A stretch of 64,000 nucleotides of DNA from Cervus elaphus (taxonomy: Eukaryota > Chordata > Mammalia > Artiodactyla > Cervidae), in NCBI RefSeq assembly GCF_910594005.1, contig NC_057829.1:61859001-61923000 (forward strand), given 5' to 3'. Below the pieces are notes generated by a model. It did no database searches. It saw only the letters and a program-made list of their open reading frames with translations, and was not told the DNA's origin. Of the stretch, positions 1 through 10,970 are shown in pieces (position 1 is the stretch's first letter; every line of letters starts with the position of its first letter). The position numbers and the translations under genes are program-made.

Positions 1-148
1 CTCACTGGCTCTAGAGCAAGGGCTTAGTAGTTATGGTGTATGGGCTTAGTTGCTCCGCAGAATGTGGAATCTTCCCAGATCAGAGATTGAACCCATGTCC
101 CCTGCATTGGCAGGCGGATTCCTAGCCACTGTACCACCAAGGAAGTCC
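1..148 (-). mobile_element. CHR-type tRNA-Glu SINE, cut by the window edge
   Basis: It reads as the reverse of the CHR consensus and ends at ACCACCAAGGAAGTCCCC, the tRNA-derived head in antisense. Confidence 0.85.
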
Positions 149-159
149 CCAAACTTCCC

Positions 160-552
160 TTTTTTAAAAGGACACCAGTCACTAGATGAGGGCTGACCCT
201 AATCCAATTTGACCTCATCTTAAGTTGATTACATCTTCAAGGACCCTGTTTCCAAATAAAGTCACATTTACAGATCGTCAATGGACACAAATTTGGTGGT
301 GGCTGTTGTTTAGTTGCTAAGTCGTGTCCTACTCTTTTTCGATCCCCATCAACTATACCCATTAGACTCTGTTCATGGAATTTTCCAGGCAAGAATACTG
401 GAGTGGGTTGCCATTTGCTCTAGGGGATCTTCCTGACTCAGGTCAAACCCACATCTTTTGTGTCTCCTGCATTGGCAGGCAAATTCTTTGACACTGCACC
501 ACCTGGGAAGCCCCATGAACTTGGAGGGGACCCTATTCAACTCAGTACACTA
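160..552 (-). mobile_element. MLT1-like MaLR LTR fragment, split by a SINE
   Basis: Antisense MLT1 hallmarks are visible: ACCCTAATCCAATTTGACCTC, CTGTTTCCAAATAAAGTCAC, and after the SINE, GGGGACCCTATTCAACTC. It is an old solo-LTR fragment of a non-autonomous ERVL-MaLR element and has no coding capacity. Confidence 0.7.
301..514 (-). mobile_element. Bov-A2/Bov-tA SINE
   Basis: The antisense consensus is recognisable: TTTAGTTGCTAAGTCGTGTC, AATACTGGAGTGGGTTGCCA, ending CACCTGGGAAGCCCC. It is inserted in the MLT1 fragment. Confidence 0.9.
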
Positions 553-1419
553 CTCAAGTCTCCACCTCTGAGGCAGCATCCCTCAAAACCTTTCCAATCT
601 TGAGTCCTTTCTACTTTTATAAATGGCAAAATATTCCACATTACTGCATCACTGTTAGCCCAATCCTTTAATTCATTTTAACTACCGAGTTACAGACCTG
701 ACTGATCCTAGCACCCTGTTTGACCTGTGGGCAGTTATCTTTCCCACCCTATAAACAGCCTCTAAGACATTGTCAAATTTTGCCTTCCCTGGTGTTTCCA
801 GCTTTCTCAGCTGCTACTCTACAGAGAGGTGTTTAATAACTCATTAGCACCTTTTTGCATCTCAATGTGAATCCCCTAGATCTCTTAAATTTTCTCTGTA
901 AAATTCCTCCTCCCTGACCAACCCAGCTTCTAGAGCCTCAGGTCTGGGAGGCAATGAAAGGAGGGATATAGGAGCAAGCCTGTGTCTGCTTTCCCGTTTC
1001 CGAGGCCCATTGCTCAAGGATGCTGCTGACCTCTAGAAGAGAGGCAAGTCTTATTCCTGCCATATAGTTTGAAATCCTCCACAGTGGGCAAGAATTTAGT
1101 CAACCTGCAGCAGGCTGTCTACATCTTTTTAACACTAGATTGTGAATCTACACCGTTGTCCTGTCAGGCATTAAGCAACATGCCAGCAGGGTGTACACTT
1201 CCTCCTGCCTTCCAACAGTCAGCCCAGAGCCCCCTGTGCCCTGGCCAATTCTAAAAGAAGTCACAAAAGTAGTTGCTCCCTTTCTGTGGCTTATTTTTTT
1301 TTCCTCTAACATTTTGCTCTAAAACGTTCCAAACTGTCAATAAATTGGAAGGAATTTAATAGTGAACAACCCTATTACTCAGCACCTAGATTCTACCATT
1401 AACATTTCTTAGCATTTAA
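553..1419. other. Intergenic, no recognised feature
   Basis: The sequence looks unique, possibly with degraded ancient repeats. No ORF with coding character is present. Confidence 0.5.
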
Positions 1420-1484
1420 AAAATTGAGCTATACTTCACATAACAGAAAATTCACTTTAAAGTCGCTTTTGAAGTGTACACTTT

Positions 1485-1604
1485 GGGGAATTCTCTGGTA
1501 AACCAGTGGTTAGGACTTCATGCTTTCACTGCAAGGTCTGAGGTTCAATCCCTGGTTGAGAAACTAAGATCCCACAGTTGCACAGCAAAATAAATAAATA
1601 AAAT
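1485..1604 (+). mobile_element. CHR-type SINE
   Basis: It starts GGGGAATTCTCTGG and ends in (AAAT)n. The duplication AAGTGTACACTTT / AAGTGTAAACTTT (about 1472 and 1605) flanks it within L1M. Confidence 0.85.
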
Positions 1605-1714
1605 CAAGTGTAAACTTTTGAAGCGTGCAATTCAGTGGTTTTAAGTGTATTCACTACGTAGTACAAACATCACCACTAATTCCAGAACATTTTCATCACC
1701 TCAAAAGAAATCTA

Positions 1715-1836
1715 GGGAGGGGGGATTGGGATGGGGAATACATGTAAATCCATGGCTGATTCATGTCAATGTATGGCAAAAACCACTACAATATTGTAAA
1801 ATAATTAGCCTCCAACTAATAAATATAAATGGGAAA
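1715..1836 (+). mobile_element. Ruminant L1 3' end, strongly 5'-truncated
   Basis: It contains CCATGGCTGATTCATGTCAA, the typical end of ruminant L1, and an A tail. The 12-base duplication AAAAGAAATCTA (1703 and 1837) flanks it. Confidence 0.85.
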
Positions 1837-2022
1837 AAAAGAAATCTAATGCCCATTATCAATTAGTCTTAATTCCCATCTCTTCCCAATCTCTGACAAC
1901 TACTAATTCACTTTCTGTCTGTACAGATTTGTTTATTCTGGAAATTTCATATAAATGGAATCATACAATAGGTGGCCTTTTGTGTCTAGTTTCTTTCACT
2001 TTTGTCTTCAAGGTTCACCCAT

Positions 2023-2056
2023 CAGTCAGTTCAGTCGCTCAGTCATGTCCAACTCT
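2023..2056 (-). mobile_element. 34-base BovB tail micro-insertion
   Basis: Only the extreme 3' end of BovB/Bov-A (CAGTTCAGTCGCTCAGTCAT) is present. It is flanked by the 9-base duplication TTCACCCAT (2014-2022 and 2057-2065). Confidence 0.65.
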
Positions 2057-2765
2057 TTCACCCATACTGTATACAGGTTCACCATACTGTAGCATATAAC
2101 AGTATTTCATACCTTGTATGATAAATTATATTCCATTGTATGAATAGATAACATTTTATTCATCCATTCATTAGCTACTGAATATTTAGGTTATTCTACT
2201 TTGAGGTTATTATGAATAATGCTGCTGAAACACTTGGGTACAAATTTTTGAAAGACTATGTTTTCAAATTTCCCACATATATACCTAGGAGTGGAATTGC
2301 TCGATTATACAGTGACATTAGCAGGTCACTCTACATGCTTTATCATATACCTACCTGTCCTAACCATCCTTCTATCTATGTATCAATCCATCTCAAGGTT
2401 TGGGGCACTTGAGAATAAACTGCAAACATCAGTATACCTCACCCAGTGTGTCTACTAACTAGAAATCAATATTTGTGAACAGTTTTTTCTTTTCACGTAA
2501 AATTTACATACAATGAATTCTAAGTGTAGGATTCAATGAGTTTCCTGGGAAACCTGGAATCAAGATATCAAGATACAGAACATTCCCACCATGCCCTGAA
2601 TCTCCTTCAGGGCTCTTCCAAGTCAGTCCCTGCTACTGCCCCAACCTCTCCAAAGGCAATCAGTTTTCATAAATTAATTTTACTTGTTCTGAAACTTCAT
2701 ATAAGGAGGATTAAGCCATATATGCTCTTTTTTGTCTGGCTTCTTTCAGTTAGCATACTGTTTTT

Positions 2766-2957
2766 GTTTTTTAAACATTTATTTATTTGGCTGCACTGGA
2801 TCCTGGTTGTGGCACTCAGGATCTTCAATCTTCATTGTGGCTTGCAGAATCTTTAGTTGTGGTATGTGGAATCTAGTTCCCTAACCAAAGATTAAACCCA
2901 GGACCCCCTGCATTGGGAGCATGGCACCTTAGCCACTGGACCACCAGGGAAGTCCAA
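2766..2957 (-). mobile_element. CHR-type SINE
   Basis: Antisense CHR ending CCACCAGGGAAGTCC. The 16-base duplication TTA(G/C)CATACTGTTTTT (2750 and 2958) flanks it. Confidence 0.9.
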
Positions 2958-3529
2958 TTACCATACTGTTTTTGAGGTTCATTCATGTTACTGCCTGTAG
3001 CGATACTCCAGCCCTTTTTGTTGCTGAAGAGTATTTTGTCACCATCATCATGTGAATGTGCTATAGTTTATCCATTTACCTGTTGATAAATCATTTATAC
3101 ACTTTCCAATTTACGGCTTTTATGAATAAAGCTGCTATATTCATCTGCCTATAGGCCTTGACATGGACCTATGATTTCGTTTCTCTTAGGTAAATATCTA
3201 GCTTTGGAGTTATATCATAGGGCAGGTGTATGTTTAGTTTTGTAAGAAACTGCCAAACCTTTTCCCAAAGTGGTTGTACCATTTTCACATACACAACAAT
3301 GCATGAGACTTACAATATTTTGAACCAAAAAAATCAAAACAAAAATCCTAAACTGCTGCTAATTATTTTCATTTTAAAATTTTAATTAAGTTCAGAATAT
3401 TCTAGTTAATAACTGGCTGCACTGACCACTCTCAAATGACTAATGATTATAAATGAGGGAATGTCTTCAATTTACATAAGGTATACGTCAATTATAACTC
3501 AAGTAAAGATAAAGAGAAATGATGCATTC

Positions 3530-3838
3530 ATAATAAAAAATGCTCAACAAACGAGAAAAAGAAGGGAACATTCCCAACCTGAGAAAGGTCATTTATGAAA
3601 ACCCAGAGCCAACATCATACTTAGTAGTAAAAGACTGAATACTTTCCCTTAAGATCAGGAACAAGACAAGGATGTCTGCCCTCACCACTTCTCTTCAACC
3701 TTGTTCTAGAGGTTTCAGCCAGAGAATTAGGCAGGAAAAACAAAAGCCATCCAGATTAGAAAGAAAGAAGTAAACCTTCATCTGTCTGCAGATGATATGA
3801 TCTTGTATACAGAAAATCCTAAGGAATCCACTAAAATA
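3530..3838 (+). mobile_element. L1 ORF2 reverse transcriptase fragment
   Basis: The DNA resembles the L1 RT region. The stretch TCTGCAGATGATATGATC corresponds to the conserved ADDM catalytic region. It is broken by stops and not functional. Confidence 0.75.
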
Positions 3839-4250
3839 AGGTGATGATTTTTAAGACCCCCTGTAGAAGTCCAGAATTCCAAGATTTAAAAATTCATTTG
3901 CTTTCTTCATACTGCCTCTTCCTTTATTCTCACATTCTTCCCTCCAAACTTGACAAAAATAAGCCCAACTCTTTTTTAACAACTTCCCACCTCTTCCCTC
4001 CATCCCACTCCTACGTTAAAGGTTTGCGCCTGTTATTATCATCTTGGAACTGCCCACCAAGACCCTTGTTTCTAATTACCTGGATCCCCAGGCTCCAGTC
4101 TCTTTCCAAATAATGCTAGTCTCCTGCATTTTGAAGTAGTTCTCTACTGCCTGGCTTCTGTGTTTGTATGTGTATACTTTGTGGCTAATTGTTAAAACAG
4201 CTTTATAGACATGTAATTTACATGCACAAAACTCTTTCACTTAAATGAGT
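3839..4250. other. Intergenic, no recognised feature
   Basis: Mostly unique sequence between two L1 pieces. A short L1M-like scrap may lie near 4190-4250. Confidence 0.5.
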
Positions 4251-4251
4251 T

Positions 4252-5322
4252 TTTACCCTCAGAATGGGAGAAAATAATAGCAAAGGAAACAATTGACAAA
4301 GGATTAATCTCCAAAATATACAAGCATCTCATGCAACTCAATGCCAGAAAAACAAACAACCTAATCAAAAAGTGGGCAGAAGACCTAAACAGACATTTCT
4401 CCAAAGACACACAGATGGCTAATAAACACATGAAAAGATGCTCAGCATCACTCATTCATTAGAGAAATGCAAATCAAAACTACAATGAGGTATCACCTCA
4501 CACTGGTCAGAATGGCCATCATTTAAAAGTCTACAAACAATAAAAGCTGGAGAGAGTGTGGAGAAAAGGGAAACCTCTTGCACTGTTGGTGGGAATGCAA
4601 ATTGATACAGCCACTAATAGAACAGTATGCAGATTCCTTAAAAAAAACCAGGAATAAAACTACCATATGACCCAGCAATCCCACTACTGGGCATATACCC
4701 TGAGGAAATACCATAACTGAAAAACATACATGTACCCCAGTGTTCATTGCAGCACTATTTACAATAGCTAGGACAAAGAAGCAACATAGAAGCAATCCAG
4801 ATGTCCACTGACAGATGAATGAATAAAGAAGTTGTGGAATATACACACAATGGAATATTACTCACCTATAAAAAGGAATGCATTTGAGTCCATTCTAATG
4901 AGGTGAACGAACCTAAAGCCTATTATAAAAAGTGAAGTAAGTCAGAAAGAGAAAAATAAATATTGTATATTAACACATACATATGGAATCTAGAAAAATG
5001 GTACTGATGAATCTACTTGTAGGGGAGCAATGGAAACACATACATAGAGAACAGACTTTGGACACATGGGGGAAGGAGAGAGTGGGACGAATGGAGAGAG
5101 TGGCATGAAAACATATACATTACCATATATAAAGCAGCCATTGGGAATTAGCTGTAGGACTCAGGGAGCTCAAATCACTCTGTGACAATCTAGAGCAGTG
5201 AGACGGGGTGGAAAGTGGGAGGGAGGCTCAAGAGGGAGGGGACATATGCATACCTATGGATGACTCATGTTGATGTATGGTAGAAACCAACACAATATTG
5301 TAAAGCAATTTTTCTTCTATAA
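4252..5322 (+). mobile_element. L1 3' part (ORF2 C-terminus and 3' UTR)
   Basis: The order matches the 3' kilobase of ruminant L1: AGAAAATAATAGCAAAGGAA, ATGACCCAGCAATCCCACTA, GTTGATGTATGG and AATATTGTAAAGCAATT. Confidence 0.9.
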
Positions 5323-5324
5323 GA

Positions 5325-5452
5325 AATTTTTCAGTCGCTAAGTTATGTCCAACTCGTCACAACCCCCAAAAACTCCAGAACACCAGGCTTCCCTGTCCTG
5401 CGCTATCTCCTGGAATTTGCTCAAATTCATGTCCATTGAGTCAAAGATTAAA
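5325..5452 (-). mobile_element. BovB 3' fragment
   Basis: Antisense BovB: CAGTCGCTAAGTTATGTCCA through CTCAAATTCATGTCCATTGA. Confidence 0.75.
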
Positions 5453-6399
5453 TTAAAAATAAATTTTTTTTAAATAAATGATTTTTAGAAAGTTTACTGA
5501 GTTGTGCAACCATTACCATAATCCAGTTTTGGCATATTTCAATCACCCTGTTACTATCCCTCCCCTATAAAGGTTGGTCCACCTGAAATCTACTTACAAG
5601 GGTAATTAGTGTTCGGAAGTTAGGCCTGAGGGGTTTGGGATTTTGAATACAGGTTTTAAGACTACAAACAATATGGTGCTAAAGGATCGTTTTCTATCTC
5701 TCTTTCTTTTAAAAAGTGAAGTCTTGGTTAGTCATTAAGCCAACCACGATATCTTGGAGGGTTACCATGGCCGTGTCTCCATTTCCATCCAAATAGCTGA
5801 CCATTTTTCTCTCCTGCTACCCCCCTCAGAAAGGATACTCCCCTACTGGGTTGAGGCATTCTTCTTAAAAGAACTTTCTAGCTCGCCGCCCCTCCCAAGA
5901 CGAGCAACCTCCCCTCCAGTCCCTGTCCAGGTCCCCACATACCCACGCTCCCGATCAGTGGCTTTTCTTTGCCAATTTCCAATCCGCCACCCCATCGCAC
6001 CACAGGGTCCCCTTCTTCCTTTTCATCTGTCAGCCTCGTTTCCCTAATCTCCAGACAGACCCCTAGCCTGACGCCTTCTCTCCATCACTCGCCTCACTCA
6101 CGCTGCCATCACTTCCCAAATGCGGCATCCCTAACCTCAAAGGCGTAAATGCCAAAACCAGACAAGTTGACGCGCCTAGAGAAGTGTGTGGGTGTGTGGG
6201 TGTAAGTGTCTGTGCTTGTGTGTGGAAGAAACCAACGGAGGCCACGCCGGTGTCCATCTTCTGGAAATGTCAATCATGCCAGGCTCAGAGAGCGAGGATC
6301 GGCTCCCCAGTTCCTCCCGCAGACAGCATTCAGGGTTGTAAAGCTCAAAGGCAGCAAGGCTTCACCCAGGACCCTTGCCCAGAGGCTGCCCCGGCCCCC
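5453..6399. other. FRAT1 upstream flank
   Basis: A short L1M-like scrap (about 5462-5600) is followed by unique sequence that becomes GC-rich. A GTGTGTGGGT-type simple repeat lies at 6185-6222. No gene is seen. Confidence 0.5.
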
Positions 6400-7500
6400 A
6401 AAGGTACGGAGCACCCCTCCTCGGCGCGGTGGTAGGGCCCGGCGGCGACGTCACCCATTGTTTACAAATCAACCCGAGCCGGTAGGATTCCGGCTCCCGC
6501 GGCTGCAGGCGCGCGGCGCGAGTGCCTGGCGGGCTCCGGCTTCCGCGTCCGCCCGGGCTCCGGCTTCGGCCTCGGCACCGCGCCCGGCTCCGCCGCGGCC
6601 CACCGAGCCCCCGGGACAGCCGAGCTGCCAGCGACTCCCGCACAGCTCCGGGTGCCGGCGCGGGAGGCCATGCCGTGCCGGAGGGAGGAGGAAGAGGAAG
6701 CCGGCGAGGAAGAGGAGGAGGAGGAGGAGGAGGACAGCTTCCTACTGCTGGAACAGTCGGTGACTGTGGGCGGCTCGGTTGAGGTGGACCGGCTGGTGGC
6801 CCAGATCGGCGAGACGCTGCAGCTGGACGCGGCGCAGGACCGCCCTGCCTCCGCGTGCGCGCCCCCGGGGCCGCCACTGCAGCCCCCGCGGCCCCCGGCA
6901 GCGGTGCGAGCGGACAAGGCCCGGTCCCCAGCGCAGCCGCTGCTTCTACCGGCCGCGTCGGTCGAGGCTGGGGGTCCAGCGCCTCCGGGGGCCTTGCGCT
7001 GTGCCCTCGGGGACCGCGGCCGCGTGCGGGGCCGCGCTGCGCCCTACTTTGTGGCCGAGCTTGCCGCAGGCCCCAGCGCACTGGCCCCATTGCCCCCTCA
7101 GCCCAGCCTTGATGGGCCTTTGGGAGCAGACAAGCGGGGCTCCCCGCAGCCGCTGTCGGGCCCTTGCCGGCGAGGTTGGCTGCGGGACGCCGCCGCTTCC
7201 CGCCGCCTCCAGCACCGACGCGGGCTACAGCCTCCAGCCCGCAACGGCGACGACGACCCGCACCGGCTTCTGCAGCAGTTGGTGCTCTCGGGGAACCTCA
7301 TCAAGGAGGCCGTGCGGAGGCTTCATTCGCGACGGCTGCAACTGCACGCAAAGCTCCCCCAGCGCCAGCTCCTGGGCCCTCTGTCGGCCCCAGTGCATGA
7401 GCCCCCTTCGCCCCGCAGCCCTCGCGCGGCCTGCAGCGACCCCGGCGCGTCCGGGAGGAGGGCGCAGCTCAGAACAGGCGACAGCGTTCTAGTCCCCGGC
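6400..7500. promoter_or_regulatory. FRAT1: CpG island over FRAT1 promoter and coding region
   Basis: This stretch is very rich in G, C and CpG compared with the AT-rich repeats to its left. It begins near 6400 and runs through the coding region. No TATA box is visible near the expected start, which fits a CpG-island promoter. Confidence 0.8.
6447..6472 (+). promoter_or_regulatory. FRAT1: FRAT1 proximal promoter motifs: CRE-like and forkhead-like
   Basis: A CRE-like GACGTCAC (6447-6454) is followed two bases later by a forkhead-type TGTTTAC inside ATTGTTTACAAATCAA (6457-6472). The same pair, with the same spacing and relative orientation, lies upstream of FRAT2 on the opposite strand. The conservation between paralogs is visible; factor binding is inference. 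Confidence 0.55.
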
Positions 7501-7506
7501 AGCTAA
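6670..7506 (+). CDS. FRAT1: FRAT1, GSK3-binding Wnt pathway protein
   Basis: The protein has 278 residues; the human protein is 279. FRAT proteins bind GSK3 and keep it from phosphorylating beta-catenin, so they favour Wnt signalling. They act in cytosol and nucleus. The sequence shows an acidic N-terminus (MPCRREEEEEAG followed by nine Glu), the conserved DRLVAQIGETLQLDAAQ block, a CRRGWLR block near residue 165, and the GSK3-binding helix beginning DDDPHRLLQQLVLSGNLIKE at residue 194. The proline- and serine-rich C-terminus ends in LVPGS. I chose the ATG at 6670, which opens MPCRR as in the family; the frame is open upstream to a GTG at 6652 only. Compared with FRAT2 it has about 25 extra residues before the CRRGW block and an unrelated C-terminus. 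The gene is intronless, lies in a CpG island, and points toward FRAT2. Confidence 0.97.
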   Translation: MPCRREEEEEAGEEEEEEEEEDSFLLLEQSVTVGGSVEVDRLVAQIGETLQLDAAQDRPASACAPPGPPLQPPRPPAAVRADKARSPAQPLLLPAASVEAGGPAPPGALRCALGDRGRVRGRAAPYFVAELAAGPSALAPLPPQPSLDGPLGADKRGSPQPLSGPCRRGWLRDAAASRRLQHRRGLQPPARNGDDDPHRLLQQLVLSGNLIKEAVRRLHSRRLQLHAKLPQRQLLGPLSAPVHEPPSPRSPRAACSDPGASGRRAQLRTGDSVLVPGS

Positions 7507-9055
7507 CACCTCGAGAGTGGTCACTGAGCCAGCTTCTGCCTGAAGGGCAAGGGGTTCCCCTGAGGGCTATGTCTCTACTCAAACTGGTGAAGTCGCACTT
7601 CTGGAGGCGGGAAAATACCTTATGTGAAGATGAGGGATAGAAAAATTGAGAATGTGCTCGCGGGAACTGAGGTCGAGGGCCCCGACGTGGTTGGGTTCGT
7701 TGGTCCCACTGAAGGCAGATTACAGAGTGCACCCTAAGCTCGCAGTCACTAGGACTCCTCATTGGTGTGACCAGCCCCGGTGGCGCAGCGTGCAGTTCCA
7801 CGCAGCCTCTGGGGACCTCCAGCCCGGCAACCATGTGGCCAGAGTCCATGCTTCTCAGGATCGCGGAGCGCCCAAAGGACAAGGAGGATCCCAGTTACTT
7901 GCTTTACCTCTCCAGGGCTGGTTCCTGATTCACTTTAGGAGAGGGGAACATTTGTAGATCATTTAAGGAGTACCTCAAACTGCCAGACTTGAAATTTTAC
8001 GACACTTTAAAAAAAAAAAACACACCTATCTCGTGTGTTTTGAGGTGCTTGTTCTTGGTATAAAACACGCGGCACCGTGAAAGGACCTTTTGGAGAACTG
8101 AAGTAACCTTTTCTCTGCACACCCCCACCCCCACCCGCTTTGCAACCGTCGGCGTTTCTCAGAGCGGCGGGGGAAGGCGGAGCACCTGGGATGCTAATTG
8201 GACATGGGGGTGAGAGGTCCTGGGGAAAGGTGAGGACGCGGCGCGGAGTGAACCCGCGGTCCTCTTGAATGTGTATTTTCACAGTCTGCCCGCCTCTCCT
8301 CGGGTTCAAGGTCACCATTTCCTGGGCGCAAACGAGATTGCGGGGCTCTAGCAGGACAGAGTCGCCCGGTTCTGCCTGTACTCGGAGTAGTACGCGGTGT
8401 TTTGCAAGTGCTGGAGTCTCCTGAGGACACGGGCACCGCTGCCACCGCGGGTTGAGGGAGGTGGCGACGTGCTAGGCGCCGGTGCCTCCTGCGGGCGGCC
8501 GCGCCCCGGGCTTTCACGGAAACTGCCCGGAGAAGTGGCCTCGAGTCCCTCCTCTTCCCCTCCGCTCTGCTGTCCAACTCTAGCTGGTGGCGCTGCCGCT
8601 CCTGGGGGCCCAGGCTGGGGGCTGGGAGACACCACGTGATGGGGCACTCCAGGGACACACAGCCTAGCGCAGCAGCTTATAATGGGCTCTCCGGGGCCAT
8701 TTGCAATAACAGCTGCAATTCCCTGGATAGATGGAGTTGATTTCCTCCCTCTGCCCCTCCCCCCAGCCGTGCCAGCTTGCCTTTGTAAGTGAAGGAAACC
8801 GAGTAAAAAATATGACCCTCCGAATGGAGAAACTGCAGGATTTGCCATTGTGAACCTGGTGAAGTGCTCGTAACACAACGTTAACGCAGTCTAAAGGCTC
8901 TAAGACGGTATTGTTGATGTTTTAGTTTTATAAGATTCAATGGCATGTTCGTCATCCAGATGTGGCTATTGACATACCTACACTTCGCACCGGAGTGTTT
9001 GGAATTGTGGCTATCCTGATTATAGGATGTTAACTTAACTGAAATATCTGTTTTT

Positions 9056-9061
9056 AATAAA
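9056..9061 (+). terminator. FRAT1: FRAT1 polyadenylation signal
   Basis: A canonical AATAAA is followed 10-25 bases later by a GT/T-rich element (GTGTTGGGTTTTTTG), the usual arrangement for cleavage. It gives an mRNA length close to the 2.6-2.7 kb expected for FRAT1. Confidence 0.75.
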
Positions 9062-9080
9062 TGTGTTGGGTTTTTTGTTT

Positions 9081-10488
9081 GGTTTTATTTTCTACTTGGC
9101 GTCGGTGGGAAAGATGCTCAGAACACATTTCTCTGATCTCCATAAACATGAAACACTTGAAATCCTTGTCAGGCCTGGCTTGTGGATGGTAATTAGAGTG
9201 CCTTTGTGTCTGAGCAGCTCCCTAGTTAGGGTCTGCGCCGGCTGGGTGTGTATTGGTGCTGGCATGAAATTAAATGAAAGTGAGGTCAGGTTTTGGACCA
9301 GTCCCATTCACTAAAACCTTAGAGCTTCTGGATTACTAGTCAGTGCTGGAGAAGCTGCCCCTGGCTGTATTAGCAAAGGACATCAGATCAGTCAGTCACT
9401 GCAGATTGGGAAGCTTATCGCCTTTTTCTTTCTACTGTGGTCATTAAGTGGACTTGTTCCACAAGGTGGCCCTTTTAAGAGCTGGGGTCAGCTCTTCCTT
9501 AGGGGCTACTTAGGGTGCAAACCTGTAGTGGGAAAGCTGCCTGGGGCGGGGGGGTATGAAGGGACTCCTCTCTTTGCCCTTGGCACATTTACTCCCAGTT
9601 TCTCACTAACAGCCCATCTCTATCCCTCCCGTTCTCAGTTACTTCAATCCGTGTCCTCCAGGAAGAAGCCATGCTGGACAACAGGGCATCCAGAGTTCAA
9701 GTCCCCTTATTAAATGGGAACCTTGGACAAGTTGCTTAACCTCTATGGGCTTCAGTTGCCCCATTTGTATAACAGATGAGAAATGAGATGATAAGAAAAT
9801 GAGTTCCTTGTGACTGGCACATCCTGGAGATAAAATAGGCTAGTCCCTACCCCTTCCTTCCCAGGACTGTCCCTTGGTAGCCAGTCGACTGGGTCCTTGG
9901 TTTCACATAAAACAAGGGCACGCCATGATCCGAAGGGTACTTTCTGGATAGAGTGCTGCATGATTTAGAACCCTGGTTTCCTAACTCCCTTTTGGACTCA
10001 ATGCCTGTTGTTTATACCACCTCATTCTCTCCCTCCAAATGCACACACAGACCCTGATGGTAACTGCAGAGTACACCAAGGCAGCCATCTCCCTCATCCT
10101 CCCCAGGAAGGGTTGTGGGGGAGTCAGTCCTGCGCTACCCAGCAAGGGAATGGTGACTGGAGGCTCTGGGGGTGGGGGGCGGGCTCCAATAATGCAGTGG
10201 ACTCTCACCCCCAGGCACTGAGCAGGAGGAAACTGATCAGGTGTCAATTTCCCCTGGCATTGGAGGAGCCCTAACATCCTTGCTTCTTAACATGGGGTGG
10301 TATTCCTGGAGGTCAAAGAGTTAGAAGCAATCCAGGGCCAAGCTGGCTGTGATTCAGTGCCACTGCCCAAACCATGCTGGCTTCTTGTAAAGATGGTTAA
10401 GGCTACATTCAACGATAGGTTTCACATAGTACAGCCCCCTTCTTCAAAAAGGAAAACTGGAGAAAACTAGTGCCTACCATGAGGTCCT
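9081..10488. other. Intergenic, mostly unique
   Basis: A MIR-like segment lies near 9715-9825 (GACAAGTTGCTTAACCTC then a pyrimidine-rich CCCATTTGTA). The rest shows no recognisable gene or repeat. Confidence 0.5.
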
Positions 10489-10499
10489 TTAACTGCACT

Positions 10500-10825
10500 G
10501 TGATTAGTGGCTCAGTCTATCCGTCTCTTTGTGACCCCATGAGCTGTAGCCTGCCTGGCTCCCCTGTCCGTGGGGATTCTCTAGGCAAGAATACTGGAGT
10601 GGGTTGCCATGCTCCTCCTCCAGGGGATCTTCCCAGCCTAGGGATTGAACCCAGGTCTCCTGCATTGCAGGCAGATTCTTTACAGTCTGAGGCACCAGAG
10701 AAATCCAACGATACTGGAGAGGGTAGCCCTATCCCTTCTCCAGGGGATCTTCCCAACCCAGGAATTGAACTGGGGTCTCTTACTTTGTAGGCGGATTCTT
10801 TACCAGCTGAGCTACTGGGGAAGCC
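10500..10825 (-). mobile_element. Dimeric Bov-A2 SINE
   Basis: Two Bov-A units lie head to tail in antisense (split near 10705), each ending in a GGCACCAGAGAA- or GCTACTGGGGAAGCC-like head. The 11-base duplication TTAACTGCACT (10489-10499 and 10826-10836) is exact. Confidence 0.92.
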
Positions 10826-10970
10826 TTAACTGCACTACAACCCTATAACCGTCACTGTCCATTTTTTAAAATGCTGCAAGGTCTTACTACTAACCCCCAA
10901 GACCTTTTTTGGGATAAGTCAGGGTTTACATAATAATTTTTAAAAATTAGACCATTTTATAGGTAGAAAA

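Larger units (their letters stand above)
1420..3310 (-). mobile_element. Ancient L1M, antisense, with several later insertions
   Basis: Fragments read as reversed L1M: ATTCAGTGGTTTTAAGTGTA, CATATAAATGGAATCATACA, CCTAGGAGTGGAATTGCT, AACTGCCAAACC. The segments are separated by younger SINE and LINE insertions listed individually. Confidence 0.75.
6447..9080 (+). other. FRAT1: FRAT1 transcription unit (approximate limits)
   Basis: This is an intronless gene. The left limit is set at the promoter motifs near 6447-6472, because the exact start site cannot be read from sequence. The right limit is set about 20 bases after the AATAAA at 9056-9061. The inferred mRNA of about 2.6 kb has a roughly 200-base GC-rich 5' UTR and a 1.5-kb 3' UTR. 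The 3' UTR has a second CpG-rich patch around 8450-8650 and shows no recognisable repeat. Confidence 0.75.

Noticed and set aside
4237..4846. Open frames of 72 and 107 codons on the minus strand
   Set aside because: They are antisense to a plus-strand L1. Similar apparent proteins recur opposite every L1 copy in the window.
6652..6669. Upstream start giving MPAREA before the FRAT1 MPCRR
   Set aside because: The upstream codon is GTG, not ATG. The family starts at MPCRR, and the same applies to FRAT2.
6362..7090. Long minus-strand open frames opposite FRAT1 (and similar ones opposite FRAT2)
   Set aside because: They are by-products of very high GC content in the CpG island, low in complexity, and antisense to a well-identified gene.
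8348..8878. A 176-codon minus-strand frame in the FRAT1 3' UTR
   Set aside because: It lies in a GC-rich patch, has no homology and no codon pattern beyond composition.
10504..10756. Recurring short ORFs such as those containing CKESACNAGDLGSIP
   Set aside because: They are translations of Bov-A2 SINEs, seen wherever these repeats occur, and not genes.
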